Below, one piece after another: positions 25,655 through 35,159 of a stretch of 64,000 nt of DNA. The notes under the pieces are model-generated. The model saw only the letters and a program-made list of their open reading frames with translations, made no database searches and was not told where the DNA came from. The stretch is from Williamsia serinedens (lineage in GTDB: Bacteria > Actinomycetota > Actinomycetes > Mycobacteriales > Mycobacteriaceae): positions 186,001 to 250,000 of the forward strand of contig NZ_JAMTCG010000005.1 of the NCBI RefSeq assembly GCF_024171725.1, given 5' to 3'. How positions within the stretch are numbered: the stretch's first letter is position 1; every line of letters begins with the position of its first letter. The position numbers were made by a program, and so were the translations under genes.

Positions 25655-25840
25655 CCTCCCTGGAGCCCCGACCGAGCACGAGGAGGCCGGACCTCCAGTT
25701 GTGTCCGGATCGAGATGTGGGCCGCAGCTTCACAACGTTCGTCGCCCTCGTGGTTTGCGGTGCGTATCAATGGAGGAGGACCCAGACCCGGTCGGCCGGT
25801 GGTCTGGCGAACGACCCGCTGCCCGACGAGAGGTTCCCTC

Positions 25841-28099
25841 ATGACCGCCTACTCCGACTACTCCGAGGTCCTCGAGGGCAAGTGCCCGTTCGGGGGCAAC
25901 ACCATCGCCGGCGCCGAGACGTCGAAGCCGACCCTGTCGGACTGGTACCCCGACCGACTGCGCGTCGAGCAGCTGCACACCGACGGACCCGCCGCGAACC
26001 CGTTGCGCGACTTCGACTACGAGGCGGCGTTCTCGGCCATCGATCTCGAGCAGCTGAAGAACGAGATCAAGGAGTTCCTGACCACCTCGGTCGACTGGTG
26101 GCCCTCGGACTACGGCAACTACGGCCCGCAGATGATCCGCATGGCGTGGCACTCGGCGGGCACCTACCGCATCGCCGACGGCCGCGGCGGCGCCGGACAG
26201 GCCCTGCAGCGCTTCGCCCCGGTGAGCAGCTGGTGGGACAACGGCAACACCGACAAGTCCCGCCGCCTGCTGTGGCCGATCAAGAAGAAGTACGGCAACG
26301 CGCTGTCCTGGGCCGACCTGATGATCCTCGCCGGCAACTGCTCGCTGGAGATCATGGGCTTCCCGACATACGGCTTCGGCGGCGGACGCCGCGACGCGTG
26401 GGAGGCCGACGACGCGACCTACTGGGGCGCGGAGTGGATCGACAACACCCACCCCGCGTCCTACGACGCGATGGTGCAGCGCGACGGCACGCGCTGGGTC
26501 GGCGAGCCGGGTGACGCGAACTACGAGCTGAAGAACCCGCTGGCGGCCTCGCACCAGTCGCTGATCTACGTCAACCCCGAGGGCCCGAACCAGGAGGGCG
26601 ACCCCGCGCTGTCGGCGATCGACATCCGGATCACGTTCGGCCGCATGGCCATGAACGACGAGGAGACCGTCGCGCTCATCGCCGGCGGCCACGCCTTCGG
26701 CAAGAGCCACGGCAAGGTGCCGTCGGAGGAGATCGGCGCGCCGCCGGAGATCGCGCCGATGGAGGCGATGGGCCTCGGCTGGCACAACCCGCGCGGCAAC
26801 GGCAACGCCGAGAACACGATGACCAACGGCATCGAGGGGTCGTGGACCCCGAACCCGACCGTCTGGGACAACTCTTACCTGGAGAACCTCTTCCGCTACG
26901 AGTGGGAGAAGACCCAGAGCCCGGCGGGTGCGCTGCAGTGGACCCCGACCGATCCCGACGCCCCGCGGACACCCGACGCGCACATCTCCGGCAAGGACGA
27001 GCCGCTGATGATGATGACCAGCGACATCGCCCTGAAGGTCGACCCGGTCTACCGCGAGATCTGCGAGCGGTTCCTCTCCGACTTCGACCACTTCACCGAC
27101 CAGTTCTCCAAGGCGTGGTTCAAGCTGACCCACCGCGACATGGGTCCGAAGTCGCGCTACCTCGGTCCCGAGGTCCCTGCCGAGGACTTCTCGTGGCAGG
27201 ACCCGCTGCCCGCCGCCGACGGCCCCGCCATCGGTGACGCGGACGTCGCGGCGCTGAAGAAGGCCGTCGAGGACTCGGACATCTCCGTCTCGGACCTGGC
27301 GTTCACCGCGTTCTCGTCGGCGGTCACGTTCCGTGTGTCGGACAAGCGCGGCGGCGCCAACGGTGCCCGCATCGCCCTTGAACCGCAGAAGGACTGGGAC
27401 GTCAACGCGCGCACCGTCGACGTGGTCGCGAAGCTCCGGGAGATCAAAGAGTCGAGTGGCACCTCCGTCAGCCTCGCCGACCTCATCGTGCTCGCCGGGT
27501 GCGTCGCTGTGGAGAAGGCGGCTGCGGCGGCCGGCGTGACCGTCACGGTCCCGTTCACCCCGGGACGGGTCGACGCCTCCCAGGATCAGACCGACCCCGA
27601 GCAGTTCGCCTGGCTCGCACCGGTTGTCGACGGTTTCCGCAACTACGTGCTGCCGGACTACCACTCGGTGTCGTCGGTCGCGCCGGAGCGCCTGTTCCTC
27701 GACCGGGCCGCGCTCCTCGGTCTGAGCGCGCCGGAGTGGGTGGCGCTGACCGGTGGTCTCCGTGTCCTCGGCTGCAACCACGACGGCTCGTCGACCGGTG
27801 TGTTCACCGACCGCGTCGGCACGCTCTCGACCGACTTCTTCGACGCGGTGACGAGCATGGACTACGTCGCGACGAAGGTCGACGAGGCGGGGACGTCGTT
27901 CACCCTCGACGACCGGGCGACCGGCGAGACGCGGTACCAGGCCTCGCGCAACGACCTGCTCTTCGGATCGAACTCGCAGCTGCGTGCGGTCGCGGAGGTC
28001 TACGCCGGCAGCGACGGCCAGGAGCGCTTCGTCCACGACTTCGTCGCGGTGTGGGACAAGGTGATGATGTCCGACCGCTACGACGTCGTGAAGGGCTGA
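25841..28099 (+). CDS. katG: Catalase-peroxidase
   Basis: A 752-residue bifunctional haem enzyme that removes H2O2 by catalase and peroxidase activity. The distal haem triad is in [12 protein letters not shown] (Arg100, Trp103, His104), and the proximal histidine is in [15 protein letters not shown]. Both the N-terminal catalytic and the C-terminal non-haem peroxidase-like domains are present, so the gene is full length. The tyrosine in [10 protein letters not shown] is the expected Met-Tyr-Trp adduct tyrosine. The ATG at 25841 follows CGACGAGAGG; the frame upstream is not used. No furA-like gene precedes it, unlike mycobacterial katG. A long antisense frame over katG is a shadow. Confidence 0.97.
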   Translation: MTAYSDYSEVLEGKCPFGGNTIAGAETSKPTLSDWYPDRLRVEQLHTDGPAANPLRDFDYEAAFSAIDLEQLKNEIKEFLTTSVDWWPSDYGNYGPQMIRMAWHSAGTYRIADGRGGAGQALQRFAPVSSWWDNGNTDKSRRLLWPIKKKYGNALSWADLMILAGNCSLEIMGFPTYGFGGGRRDAWEADDATYWGAEWIDNTHPASYDAMVQRDGTRWVGEPGDANYELKNPLAASHQSLIYVNPEGPNQEGDPALSAIDIRITFGRMAMNDEETVALIAGGHAFGKSHGKVPSEEIGAPPEIAPMEAMGLGWHNPRGNGNAENTMTNGIEGSWTPNPTVWDNSYLENLFRYEWEKTQSPAGALQWTPTDPDAPRTPDAHISGKDEPLMMMTSDIALKVDPVYREICERFLSDFDHFTDQFSKAWFKLTHRDMGPKSRYLGPEVPAEDFSWQDPLPAADGPAIGDADVAALKKAVEDSDISVSDLAFTAFSSAVTFRVSDKRGGANGARIALEPQKDWDVNARTVDVVAKLREIKESSGTSVSLADLIVLAGCVAVEKAAAAAGVTVTVPFTPGRVDASQDQTDPEQFAWLAPVVDGFRNYVLPDYHSVSSVAPERLFLDRAALLGLSAPEWVALTGGLRVLGCNHDGSSTGVFTDRVGTLSTDFFDAVTSMDYVATKVDEAGTSFTLDDRATGETRYQASRNDLLFGSNSQLRAVAEVYAGSDGQERFVHDFVAVWDKVMMSDRYDVVKG

Positions 28100-28103
28100 G
28101 CGG

Positions 28104-28472
28104 TCAGAGGACCGCGAACAGGACGAGCGCGATCACCGCGAACAGCGCCTGCGCGACCGCGGCACGCACGTAGGACAGACCCGTGGTGAGCAGGACGGCG
28201 GCCGCGGCGACGATGGACGCACAGCAGAAGACGACCAGCGCTGTGCCGACATCGCCGCCGACGGCGACGCCGACCACGATCCCGACGGCCAGGAACAGGT
28301 TGTAGAACCCCTGGTTGTACGCCATGGATCGCGTCGCCTGGGCCTCGTCCGCGGACACGAGCCCGAAGCGGCGGTACACCGCGGGCCGCGTCCACAGCAC
28401 CGACTCCATCACGAAGATCGCGACGTGCAGCGCCGCGGCCAACAGCGCGAAGACCGCTGCGACGAGGGGCAT
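28104..28472 (-). CDS. DUF1304 family membrane protein
   Basis: A 122-residue integral membrane protein with four hydrophobic helices. The DUF1304 signature VFALLAAALHVAIFVMESVLW, then TRSMAYNQGFYNLFLAVG, is clear. Function is unknown in the family. Convergent with katG, only 4 bases between stops; downstream of a GNAT gene on the same strand. Confidence 0.85.
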   Translation of the reverse strand: MPLVAAVFALLAAALHVAIFVMESVLWTRPAVYRRFGLVSADEAQATRSMAYNQGFYNLFLAVGIVVGVAVGGDVGTALVVFCCASIVAAAAVLLTTGLSYVRAAVAQALFAVIALVLFAVL

Positions 28473-28478
28473 CTCGGG

Positions 28479-29153
28479 TCAGGCGGGGGCGCCGGGAGCG
28501 CGGACCACCATCGGGACACCGGGGAATGCCGACGCCATCTCCGAGCGTGACTTGCGCAGCGCTGCGGTGCCGTAGCCCTTCTTGCGGTGCTCGGGGTGGA
28601 TCCAGATGCGGACACTGACCTCGCCGTCGACGAGCTCGCCGAACACCAGCCCGACCTTCTGGGGACCGTCCGACGTCAGTTCCTCGGCCACGTACCAGGC
28701 GGCCTCCTCCACGCGGACCCGCTCGGTCGCGAGCGCGATCTCCTCGTCGAGCGCGCCGGCCGGGTTGCCGGAACCGTCTCCGGCGGAGCCGATCTCCTCC
28801 GTCCGCGCGCCGAAGATGTCGCTGTCGGCGGTGCCCGAGAACGGACGCAGGCTCAGGTTCTCGCCGGTGCTGCCGGGGCGGTCGGACAGGGTGAACGTGA
28901 GCTGCTGGTCGAGGTCCTCCAGCTCGGCCTGGTTCGCGCGGCGCTCGTCGACGGTCAGCTGCTGCAACGACATCCCCATCACCGCCTCGGCGCCGAGGGT
29001 CGACGCGTCGAGCAGTTGGGTGAGGGCGCGTACGGCACCCTCGCGGTCGGGTGCGTCGACGATCGCGTCGAGCACCTCGTGGCGCTTGTCGAAGGCGGTC
29101 AGGAGCGCGTTGGTGATCTCCCGGCGCGCTGCTGCACGGTCGTGATCGGTCAT
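28479..29153 (-). CDS. GNAT-type acetyltransferase-like protein with GyrA-like N-terminal segment
   Basis: A 224-residue protein in two parts. Residues ~1-95 (ALLTAFDKRHEVLDAIVDA, AVMGMSLQQLTVDERRANQ, AELEDLDQQL) resemble the coiled-coil hairpin of DNA gyrase/topoisomerase IV A subunits, where similar wording precedes the C-terminal gate. Residues ~140-224 (VEEAAWYVAEEL, KVGLVFGELVDGEVSVRIWIHPEHRKKGYGTAALRK) read as a GNAT acetyl-CoA-binding core with RKKGYGTA as the Q/RxxGxG/A loop. Substrate unknown. The stop is 6 bases from the DUF1304 start; both may be one transcript. Confidence 0.75.
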   Translation of the reverse strand: MTDHDRAAARREITNALLTAFDKRHEVLDAIVDAPDREGAVRALTQLLDASTLGAEAVMGMSLQQLTVDERRANQAELEDLDQQLTFTLSDRPGSTGENLSLRPFSGTADSDIFGARTEEIGSAGDGSGNPAGALDEEIALATERVRVEEAAWYVAEELTSDGPQKVGLVFGELVDGEVSVRIWIHPEHRKKGYGTAALRKSRSEMASAFPGVPMVVRAPGAPA

Positions 29154-29211
29154 GGCGTCATCGTAGGACAGCGATCGGTCCCCGCAGCCGGGATGACGGC
29201 ATCTCGGTGTG

Positions 29212-30594
29212 TCAGGCCGTCGACGCCTTCTCGAGGTCGGTCAGGGCGTCCTCGAGGTGGTGGATCATGCGTTGCAGGCTGGGCAGTGTCTGCCGGCATC
29301 CGACGATGCCGAAGTCGAGGGCGTCGTCGTTGCTGGTGAACGTGATGTTCATCGCCTGACCGTCCAGGACGATGGACGCGGGGTAGACGCCGTCGAGCCG
29401 AGAACCGTTCCAATACAACGGTTTCGTCGGACCGGGGACGTTGGAGATGATGACGTTGAACGGGGGGCGGGCCAGCGACACGTAGCCCGGCACCGGCGAC
29501 AGTGCCAACGCCGACATGTTGACCGCGCTGAGCAGCAGGATCTGCAGCGGGGTCAGCTCCTTCATCAGCCGCTTCGACGCCTGCGCCGACTCGCGGATGG
29601 TCCGGAGTCGGTCGATCGGGTCGTCGAGATCGGTTGCCAGGGAGCAGATCACGGCGCCGACGGCGTTGCCGCCGGCGCTCTCGGAGTCCGACCGCAACGA
29701 CACGGGCACCATCGCGGTGAGCGACTTGTCGGGCAGTCCGTCGAGTTCCAGCAGGTACGTCCGCAGCGCGCCACTGCACATCGCCAGCACGACGTCGTTG
29801 AGGGTCGCGTCGGTCGCGTCGGCGACCGCGCGCACCCTTTCGATCTCCCACGACTGGGCGACGAAGCGTCGGGCACCGCCGATGGGACCGTTCAGGACGG
29901 TCTTCGGTGCCTCGAACGGCGTGATGAAGTTGTGGTCACGGACGGCCTGGCCGAGCACCTTGAGGCCGGCGGGCACGAGACCGGCGGCCGTGGTGCCCAG
30001 CGAGAGACCCTTGCCCGCCACCGAGAGCGGGAGGGCCAACGGTCCACCGCGGGACGTGCCGCCGTCGTGCGACCTCTTCGGTCGCGGATCCCACGGCACG
30101 CGCATGGCGCGGTCGTCCGGGCTCTCGTCAAGAGTGGTCTGCAGCATCCGGAGTGCGGAGACGCCGTCGACGAGGGAGTGGTGGACCTTGGTGTAGACCG
30201 CGAACCGCCCGTCCTCGAGGCCCTCGACGAGGTGTGTCTCCCACATCGGACGGTGCCGGTCGAGGAGCGTGCCGTGCCATCGCGAGGTGAGCTGGAACAG
30301 CTCGCGGATGCGTCCCGGCCGAGGGACCGCGGAGTGGCGGATGTGGTACTCGAGGTCCACCTCGGACTCGGTCGCCCACCACAGGTTGCCCACCGAGCTG
30401 ACCGGGTCGGCCGGGCGTTTGCGGAAGCGGGAGTTGACCTCGGTGTGCGAGCGGATCTCGTCCACCATGTCGCGCACGTAGTCGGGGCCGGCACCGTCGG
30501 GCGGCGTGAACAGTTGCAGTCCCCCGACGTGCATGGGGTGCTCCCGCGATTCGGCGAGGAGGAACATCGCGTCCGTCGGCGGCATGTACGTCAC
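29212..30594 (-). CDS. Wax ester synthase/diacylglycerol acyltransferase (WS/DGAT, Tgs type)
   Basis: A 460-residue acyl-CoA-dependent acyltransferase for triacylglycerol or wax ester storage. The catalytic HHxxxDG motif is HHSLVDG at residues 138-144. The C-terminal DUF1298 part includes MVPVSLRS, GNAVGAV and the conserved NVPGPTKPLYWNG. The GTG at 30594 has GAGGAGA upstream; an ATG three codons later is an alternative. Lipid storage enzymes are common in sterol-degrading actinobacteria, where acetyl- and propionyl-CoA from cholesterol can be stored; no direct operon link is seen. Confidence 0.9.
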   Translation of the reverse strand: MTYMPPTDAMFLLAESREHPMHVGGLQLFTPPDGAGPDYVRDMVDEIRSHTEVNSRFRKRPADPVSSVGNLWWATESEVDLEYHIRHSAVPRPGRIRELFQLTSRWHGTLLDRHRPMWETHLVEGLEDGRFAVYTKVHHSLVDGVSALRMLQTTLDESPDDRAMRVPWDPRPKRSHDGGTSRGGPLALPLSVAGKGLSLGTTAAGLVPAGLKVLGQAVRDHNFITPFEAPKTVLNGPIGGARRFVAQSWEIERVRAVADATDATLNDVVLAMCSGALRTYLLELDGLPDKSLTAMVPVSLRSDSESAGGNAVGAVICSLATDLDDPIDRLRTIRESAQASKRLMKELTPLQILLLSAVNMSALALSPVPGYVSLARPPFNVIISNVPGPTKPLYWNGSRLDGVYPASIVLDGQAMNITFTSNDDALDFGIVGCRQTLPSLQRMIHHLEDALTDLEKASTA

Positions 30595-30698
30595 CGATTC
30601 AGTGTTCTCCTCTGCGCCCCTGTTGGGAGGGGGTTTCCAGCGACCGGAGGGCAGACCGTGACCCGTGTCACGAAACGGTCACCCAGAGCAGGCGTGGA

Positions 30699-31193
30699 TC
30701 AGTGGGCCGGGACGCAGACCACGAGCGGGATCGTGCGGTCGGCCCAGTGCTGGTACTGGTCGACGTCGGCGTAGAGCTCGGCCATCTTCGGCCACAGACG
30801 CTCGCGCTCCGCGTCGTCGGCGGGGTGGGCCCGGTAGGCCCGGGTGTCCTTGCCGATCTGAATGGTGACGGCCGGGTCGGCGACGAGGTTGAGGTACCAC
30901 AGCGGGTGGTTCTTGCGGCCGCCCTGCGACGCGACCAGCACGACGTTCTCGCCGTCGCGCAGGCAGAGGAGTGGGACCGTGCGCGGTTCACCGGTCTTGC
31001 GCCCCGTCGTGGTGAGAAGACAGACGGGCACGGGCTTCCGGAAGCCGGCCCCGATGCGCCAGTTCCCGCCGATGCGACCGCCGGTCGCCTTGTACAGCGC
31101 GGTGTTCGCCTTGGACCCCCACTTGAGGATGGCGCCGACCAGGGCGGAGTCGAGGGCGTCGGGCTTCTCCCGGTGCTGTTTGTCCGTCGTCAT
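30699..31193 (-). CDS. Deazaflavin (F420)-dependent nitroreductase, Ddn family
   Basis: A 164-residue split-beta-barrel protein of the F420H2-dependent Ddn family (Rv3547-like). Diagnostic wording: VCLLTTTGRKTGEPRTVPLLCL, VVLVASQGGRKNHPLWYLNLVADP and a C-terminal PLVVCVPAH. These proteins reduce quinones or nitro-compounds with F420H2. It lies 12 bases downstream of fadA5, the same neighbour as in M. tuberculosis (Rv3546-Rv3547), so it is likely co-transcribed under KstR. Native role in sterol catabolism is unproven. Confidence 0.88.
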   Translation of the reverse strand: MTTDKQHREKPDALDSALVGAILKWGSKANTALYKATGGRIGGNWRIGAGFRKPVPVCLLTTTGRKTGEPRTVPLLCLRDGENVVLVASQGGRKNHPLWYLNLVADPAVTIQIGKDTRAYRAHPADDAERERLWPKMAELYADVDQYQHWADRTIPLVVCVPAH

Positions 31194-31205
31194 TGGAACA
31201 TCTTC

Positions 31206-32381
<1,176 letters not shown>

Positions 32382-32382
32382 C

Positions 32383-32396
32383 TAGAACACGTTCTC
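32383..32396. promoter_or_regulatory. KstR operator adjacent to fadA5
   Basis: TAGAACACGTTCTC matches the KstR consensus TnnAACnnGTTnnA except at the last base. It lies 10 bases before the fadA5 start codon. Confidence 0.8.
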
Positions 32397-32461
32397 ACTC
32401 GCGTCCAGATCGGGTACCCGAAATGCTTCCCGAACGGCCCGGACGGGGTCACACTGACGTG

Positions 32462-32475
32462 TGGAACAGGTTCAC
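32462..32475. promoter_or_regulatory. Second KstR-like operator, adjacent to cyp125
   Basis: TGGAACAGGTTCAC matches TnnAACnnGTTnnA except at the last base. It lies 23 bases before the cyp125 ATG, on the other side of the same intergenic region. Confidence 0.6.
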
Positions 32476-32498
32476 CCTCCCGTGAAGGAAGCTCGATC

Positions 32499-33776
32499 AT
32501 GACCGGAGCCGACGCCCTGACCACCTCCGCAGCCTGCCCGGTGTTCCACGACCCGGTGCTGCGGGACGGGACGGACCTCACGAGTCCGTCGCTGCTGCAG
32601 GAGGGCATCCCGCACGCGACGTTCGCCGAGCTGCGGCGGACGGCGCCGGTGCACTGGGTCGAGCAGCCTGCCGGCACCGGCGGCGGGTTCCGCGACGGCG
32701 GCTACTGGGCGGTCACCCGCCACGAGGACATCCGGGCCATCTCGAAGAACAACGAGCTGTGGTCGGCCAACGCCAACGGCGTCATCGTGCGCTTCGACGA
32801 CGAGATGGACCCCGAGCAGCTCGAGGTCACGAAAGCCCTCGTCATCAACCACGACCCGCCCGAGCACACGCGGCTGCGCAAGCTCGTGTCGAAGACGTTC
32901 ACGCCGCGGTCGGTGCACGCGCTCGAGGAGGGCCTCGCCGAGCGCGCCCGCCAGATCGTCGAGAAGGCCGCGACGCAGGACGGGCCGAGCGACTTCGTCC
33001 ACGACGTCGCCGTCGAACTGCCGCTGCAGGCGATCGCCGACCTCCTCGGTGTGCCCCAGGACGACCGGCAGAAGCTCTTCGCGTGGTCGAACGCGATGAT
33101 GAACTACGACGACCCCGACTTCACCGACGACCCGCAGCTCGCGTCGGCGCAGATCCTCGGGTACGCCTACGAGATGGCCGAGGACCGCAAGAAGTGTCCG
33201 GTCGGGGACATCGTCACCGAGTTGGTCCACGCCGACATCGACGGCCACGCGCTCGACGAGATCGAGTTCGGCTACTTCTTCATCATGCTGACCGTCGCCG
33301 GCAACGAGACGACGCGCAACGCGATCACCCGCGGGATGAACGCCTTCCTCGACAACCCCGATCAGTGGGAGCTCTACAAGCGGGAGCGGCCGGCCACGGC
33401 CGCCGACGAGATCGTCCGGTGGGCGACGCCGGTCAACTGCTTTCAGCGGACCGCGAAGGCCGACGTCGACCTCGGTGGCGCCCACATCCGGCGCGGGGAT
33501 CGTGTCGGCATGTTCTACGGGTCGGCGAACTACGACACCGACGTGTTCACCGACCCGTTCACGTTCGACATCACGCGGGACCCGAACCCGCACGTGGGAT
33601 TCGGCGGGCACGGCCCGCACTACTGCGTGGGCGCGAACCTCGCGCGGATGGAGATCGAGCTGATCTTCTCCGCGATCGCCGACCACATGCCCGACATCAC
33701 CAAGGTCGCCGAACCCCGGTACCTCCGCCACGGCTGGATCAACGGCATCAAGGAATTGTCGGTCCGCTACCGGTGA
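32499..33776 (+). CDS. cyp125: CYP125, steroid C26/C27-monooxygenase (cytochrome P450)
   Basis: A 425-residue cytochrome P450 that hydroxylates and oxidises the terminal carbon of cholesterol or cholestenone, starting side-chain breakdown. I-helix: MLTVAGNETTRNA. The K-helix ExxR is EIVRW. The haem-thiolate loop is GFGGHGPHYCVGANLAR. The VINHDPPEHTRLRKLVSKTFTPR segment is typical of the family. The ATG at 32499 follows AAGGAAG. The frame stays open far upstream, but that is shadow sequence antisense to fadA5. It needs a ferredoxin; fdxD at 51175 is a candidate. Confidence 0.93.
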   Translation: MTGADALTTSAACPVFHDPVLRDGTDLTSPSLLQEGIPHATFAELRRTAPVHWVEQPAGTGGGFRDGGYWAVTRHEDIRAISKNNELWSANANGVIVRFDDEMDPEQLEVTKALVINHDPPEHTRLRKLVSKTFTPRSVHALEEGLAERARQIVEKAATQDGPSDFVHDVAVELPLQAIADLLGVPQDDRQKLFAWSNAMMNYDDPDFTDDPQLASAQILGYAYEMAEDRKKCPVGDIVTELVHADIDGHALDEIEFGYFFIMLTVAGNETTRNAITRGMNAFLDNPDQWELYKRERPATAADEIVRWATPVNCFQRTAKADVDLGGAHIRRGDRVGMFYGSANYDTDVFTDPFTFDITRDPNPHVGFGGHGPHYCVGANLARMEIELIFSAIADHMPDITKVAEPRYLRHGWINGIKELSVRYR

Positions 33777-33817
33777 TGTCCTGTGTCGGCACGACCGGAT
33801 GAGAGAGACTGTCCGCC

Positions 33818-34690
33818 GTGCGCACAGTCTCCCCTCTCGCCGTCCTCGTCCCGGTCCTCGTCGCGCTCGGCGTCGTCGCGGCGCCGGCGCAGGCGGCACC
33901 GTCGGTCGACGACCAGGTGCAGGCGATCGCCACGTCGAGCGGCGTGGAGGCGGGTGTGTACGCGCAGGACCTCGTCACGGGACGGGTGATCGCGTCGGTG
34001 GGCGCCGACCAGCGGTTCCCGGTGCTGTCGATGTCGAAGGTGTACCTCGCGGCCGCCGTCCTCGACTCCGCGCGCCGTGGACTCCTGCGCCTCGACACGC
34101 CGGTCCCCGTCAGACGGCAGGACATCGTCGCGAACTCACCGGTCACGCAGACGCGGGTCGGGAAGACCATGACCTACCCCGAGATCGCCACGGCGGCACT
34201 GCAGCAGAGCGACAACACCGCGGCCAACCTGATGTTCGCCGCCATCGGCGGTCCGACCGCGGTGACCGCCTTCGCGCTGACCGCCGGCGACACGGCCACC
34301 GTCATGGTCCGCACCGAGACGGCGCTGAACTCGGCGTTCCCCGGCGACATCCGTGACACGACGGTCCCGCAGGGCTGGGCGGCCGGGTTGCGGTCGCTCC
34401 TGACCGGCACCCGGCTCGACCCCCGGGACCGGGCGACCCTCGTCGGGTGGATGCAGGGAACGCAGACCTCGGACAAGCGGTTCCGCGCGGACCTGCCCTC
34501 CGGCTGGACGTCGGCGGACAAGACCGGCACCGGCGACTACGGCACCGCGAACGACGGCGGCCTGCTCCTCGGGCCCACCGGACAGCGCATCCTGCTGGTC
34601 GTGCAGACACGCGCGAGCCGTTTCGACGCCGACGCGACGCCCGCGGACGCGGTGATCGCGCGGATCGCGGCGCTGGTCGCCCGGTCCTGA
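33818..34690 (+). CDS. Class A beta-lactamase, secreted
   Basis: A 290-residue serine beta-lactamase-fold protein. A Sec signal peptide spans ~residues 1-27 (VLVPVLVALGVVAAPAQA). Catalytic motifs: SxxK as Ser71-Met-Ser-Lys74, SDN at 131-133, a glutamate in RTETALN (about 168, the general base position) and KTG at 235-237. All needed residues are present, so the enzyme should hydrolyse penicillins or act as a related serine hydrolase outside the membrane. Start GTG at 33818. It sits directly after cyp125, where M. tuberculosis has fadE28-fadE29-chsH2-chsH1-ltp2, so it marks a local rearrangement. Confidence 0.88.
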   Translation: MRTVSPLAVLVPVLVALGVVAAPAQAAPSVDDQVQAIATSSGVEAGVYAQDLVTGRVIASVGADQRFPVLSMSKVYLAAAVLDSARRGLLRLDTPVPVRRQDIVANSPVTQTRVGKTMTYPEIATAALQQSDNTAANLMFAAIGGPTAVTAFALTAGDTATVMVRTETALNSAFPGDIRDTTVPQGWAAGLRSLLTGTRLDPRDRATLVGWMQGTQTSDKRFRADLPSGWTSADKTGTGDYGTANDGGLLLGPTGQRILLVVQTRASRFDADATPADAVIARIAALVARS

Positions 34691-34718
34691 CACCGGGGGA
34701 TCCGGCCGGTGTGACCCG

Positions 34719-35159
34719 TCAGGCCGGTCGCATCGACTCCATGGTCTTCTGGACCTCCCAGAACGCGCGCAGGGCGACGAGCTTGCCGGCGTCGTCGGCA
34801 CGGTAGGTGAACACCCCAGGCGACGTCGTCACGTGCCCACCGATGTGGGTGACGATGCGCCCGATGTAGGCGACCTCGTTGCCGCAGATGATCTCCTCGT
34901 CGAACTCGAAGTCGAGCCGCTCGGTGGTCGCGATCGTCATGTCCCAGAACGCGGAGATGGCGTCGCGCCCACGGTGACCGGCGCCGTGCTCGTCGAACAT
35001 CGACGGGCCGACGGGGTCCTCGACGACGGCGTCGTCGGCGAAGTTGTCGAGCCACCCCTGCTTGTCGCGGGCGTCGACCATCTCGCGGGAGACGCGCCCC
35101 GCGACGACGGCGGGATTGTTCTCGCGGTCGATGTCGAGGTAGGCCGGCTTCCCGCTCAC
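34719..35159 (-). CDS. NTF2-like (SnoaL/DUF4440-type) protein of the ltp operon
   Basis: A 146-residue NTF2-fold protein: REMVDARDKQGWLDNFADDAVVEDP, then GRDAISAFWDMTIATTERLDFEF and paired strands EVAYIGRIVTHIGGH and GVFTYRADDAGKLVALRAFWE. The fold hosts isomerases, hydratases and binding proteins. The GTG at 35159 overlaps the ltp3 stop by 4 bases, making it the fourth gene of a tightly coupled DUF35-ltp4-ltp3 operon. It could supply a hydratase or isomerase step for C24-branched side chains; that is inference from context only. Confidence 0.75.
   Translation of the reverse strand: MSGKPAYLDIDRENNPAVVAGRVSREMVDARDKQGWLDNFADDAVVEDPVGPSMFDEHGAGHRGRDAISAFWDMTIATTERLDFEFDEEIICGNEVAYIGRIVTHIGGHVTTSPGVFTYRADDAGKLVALRAFWEVQKTMESMRPA

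Noticed and set aside
25730-28036. 768-residue frame antisense to katG
   Set aside because: Complete overlap with an unambiguous full-length katG; composition is shadow-like.
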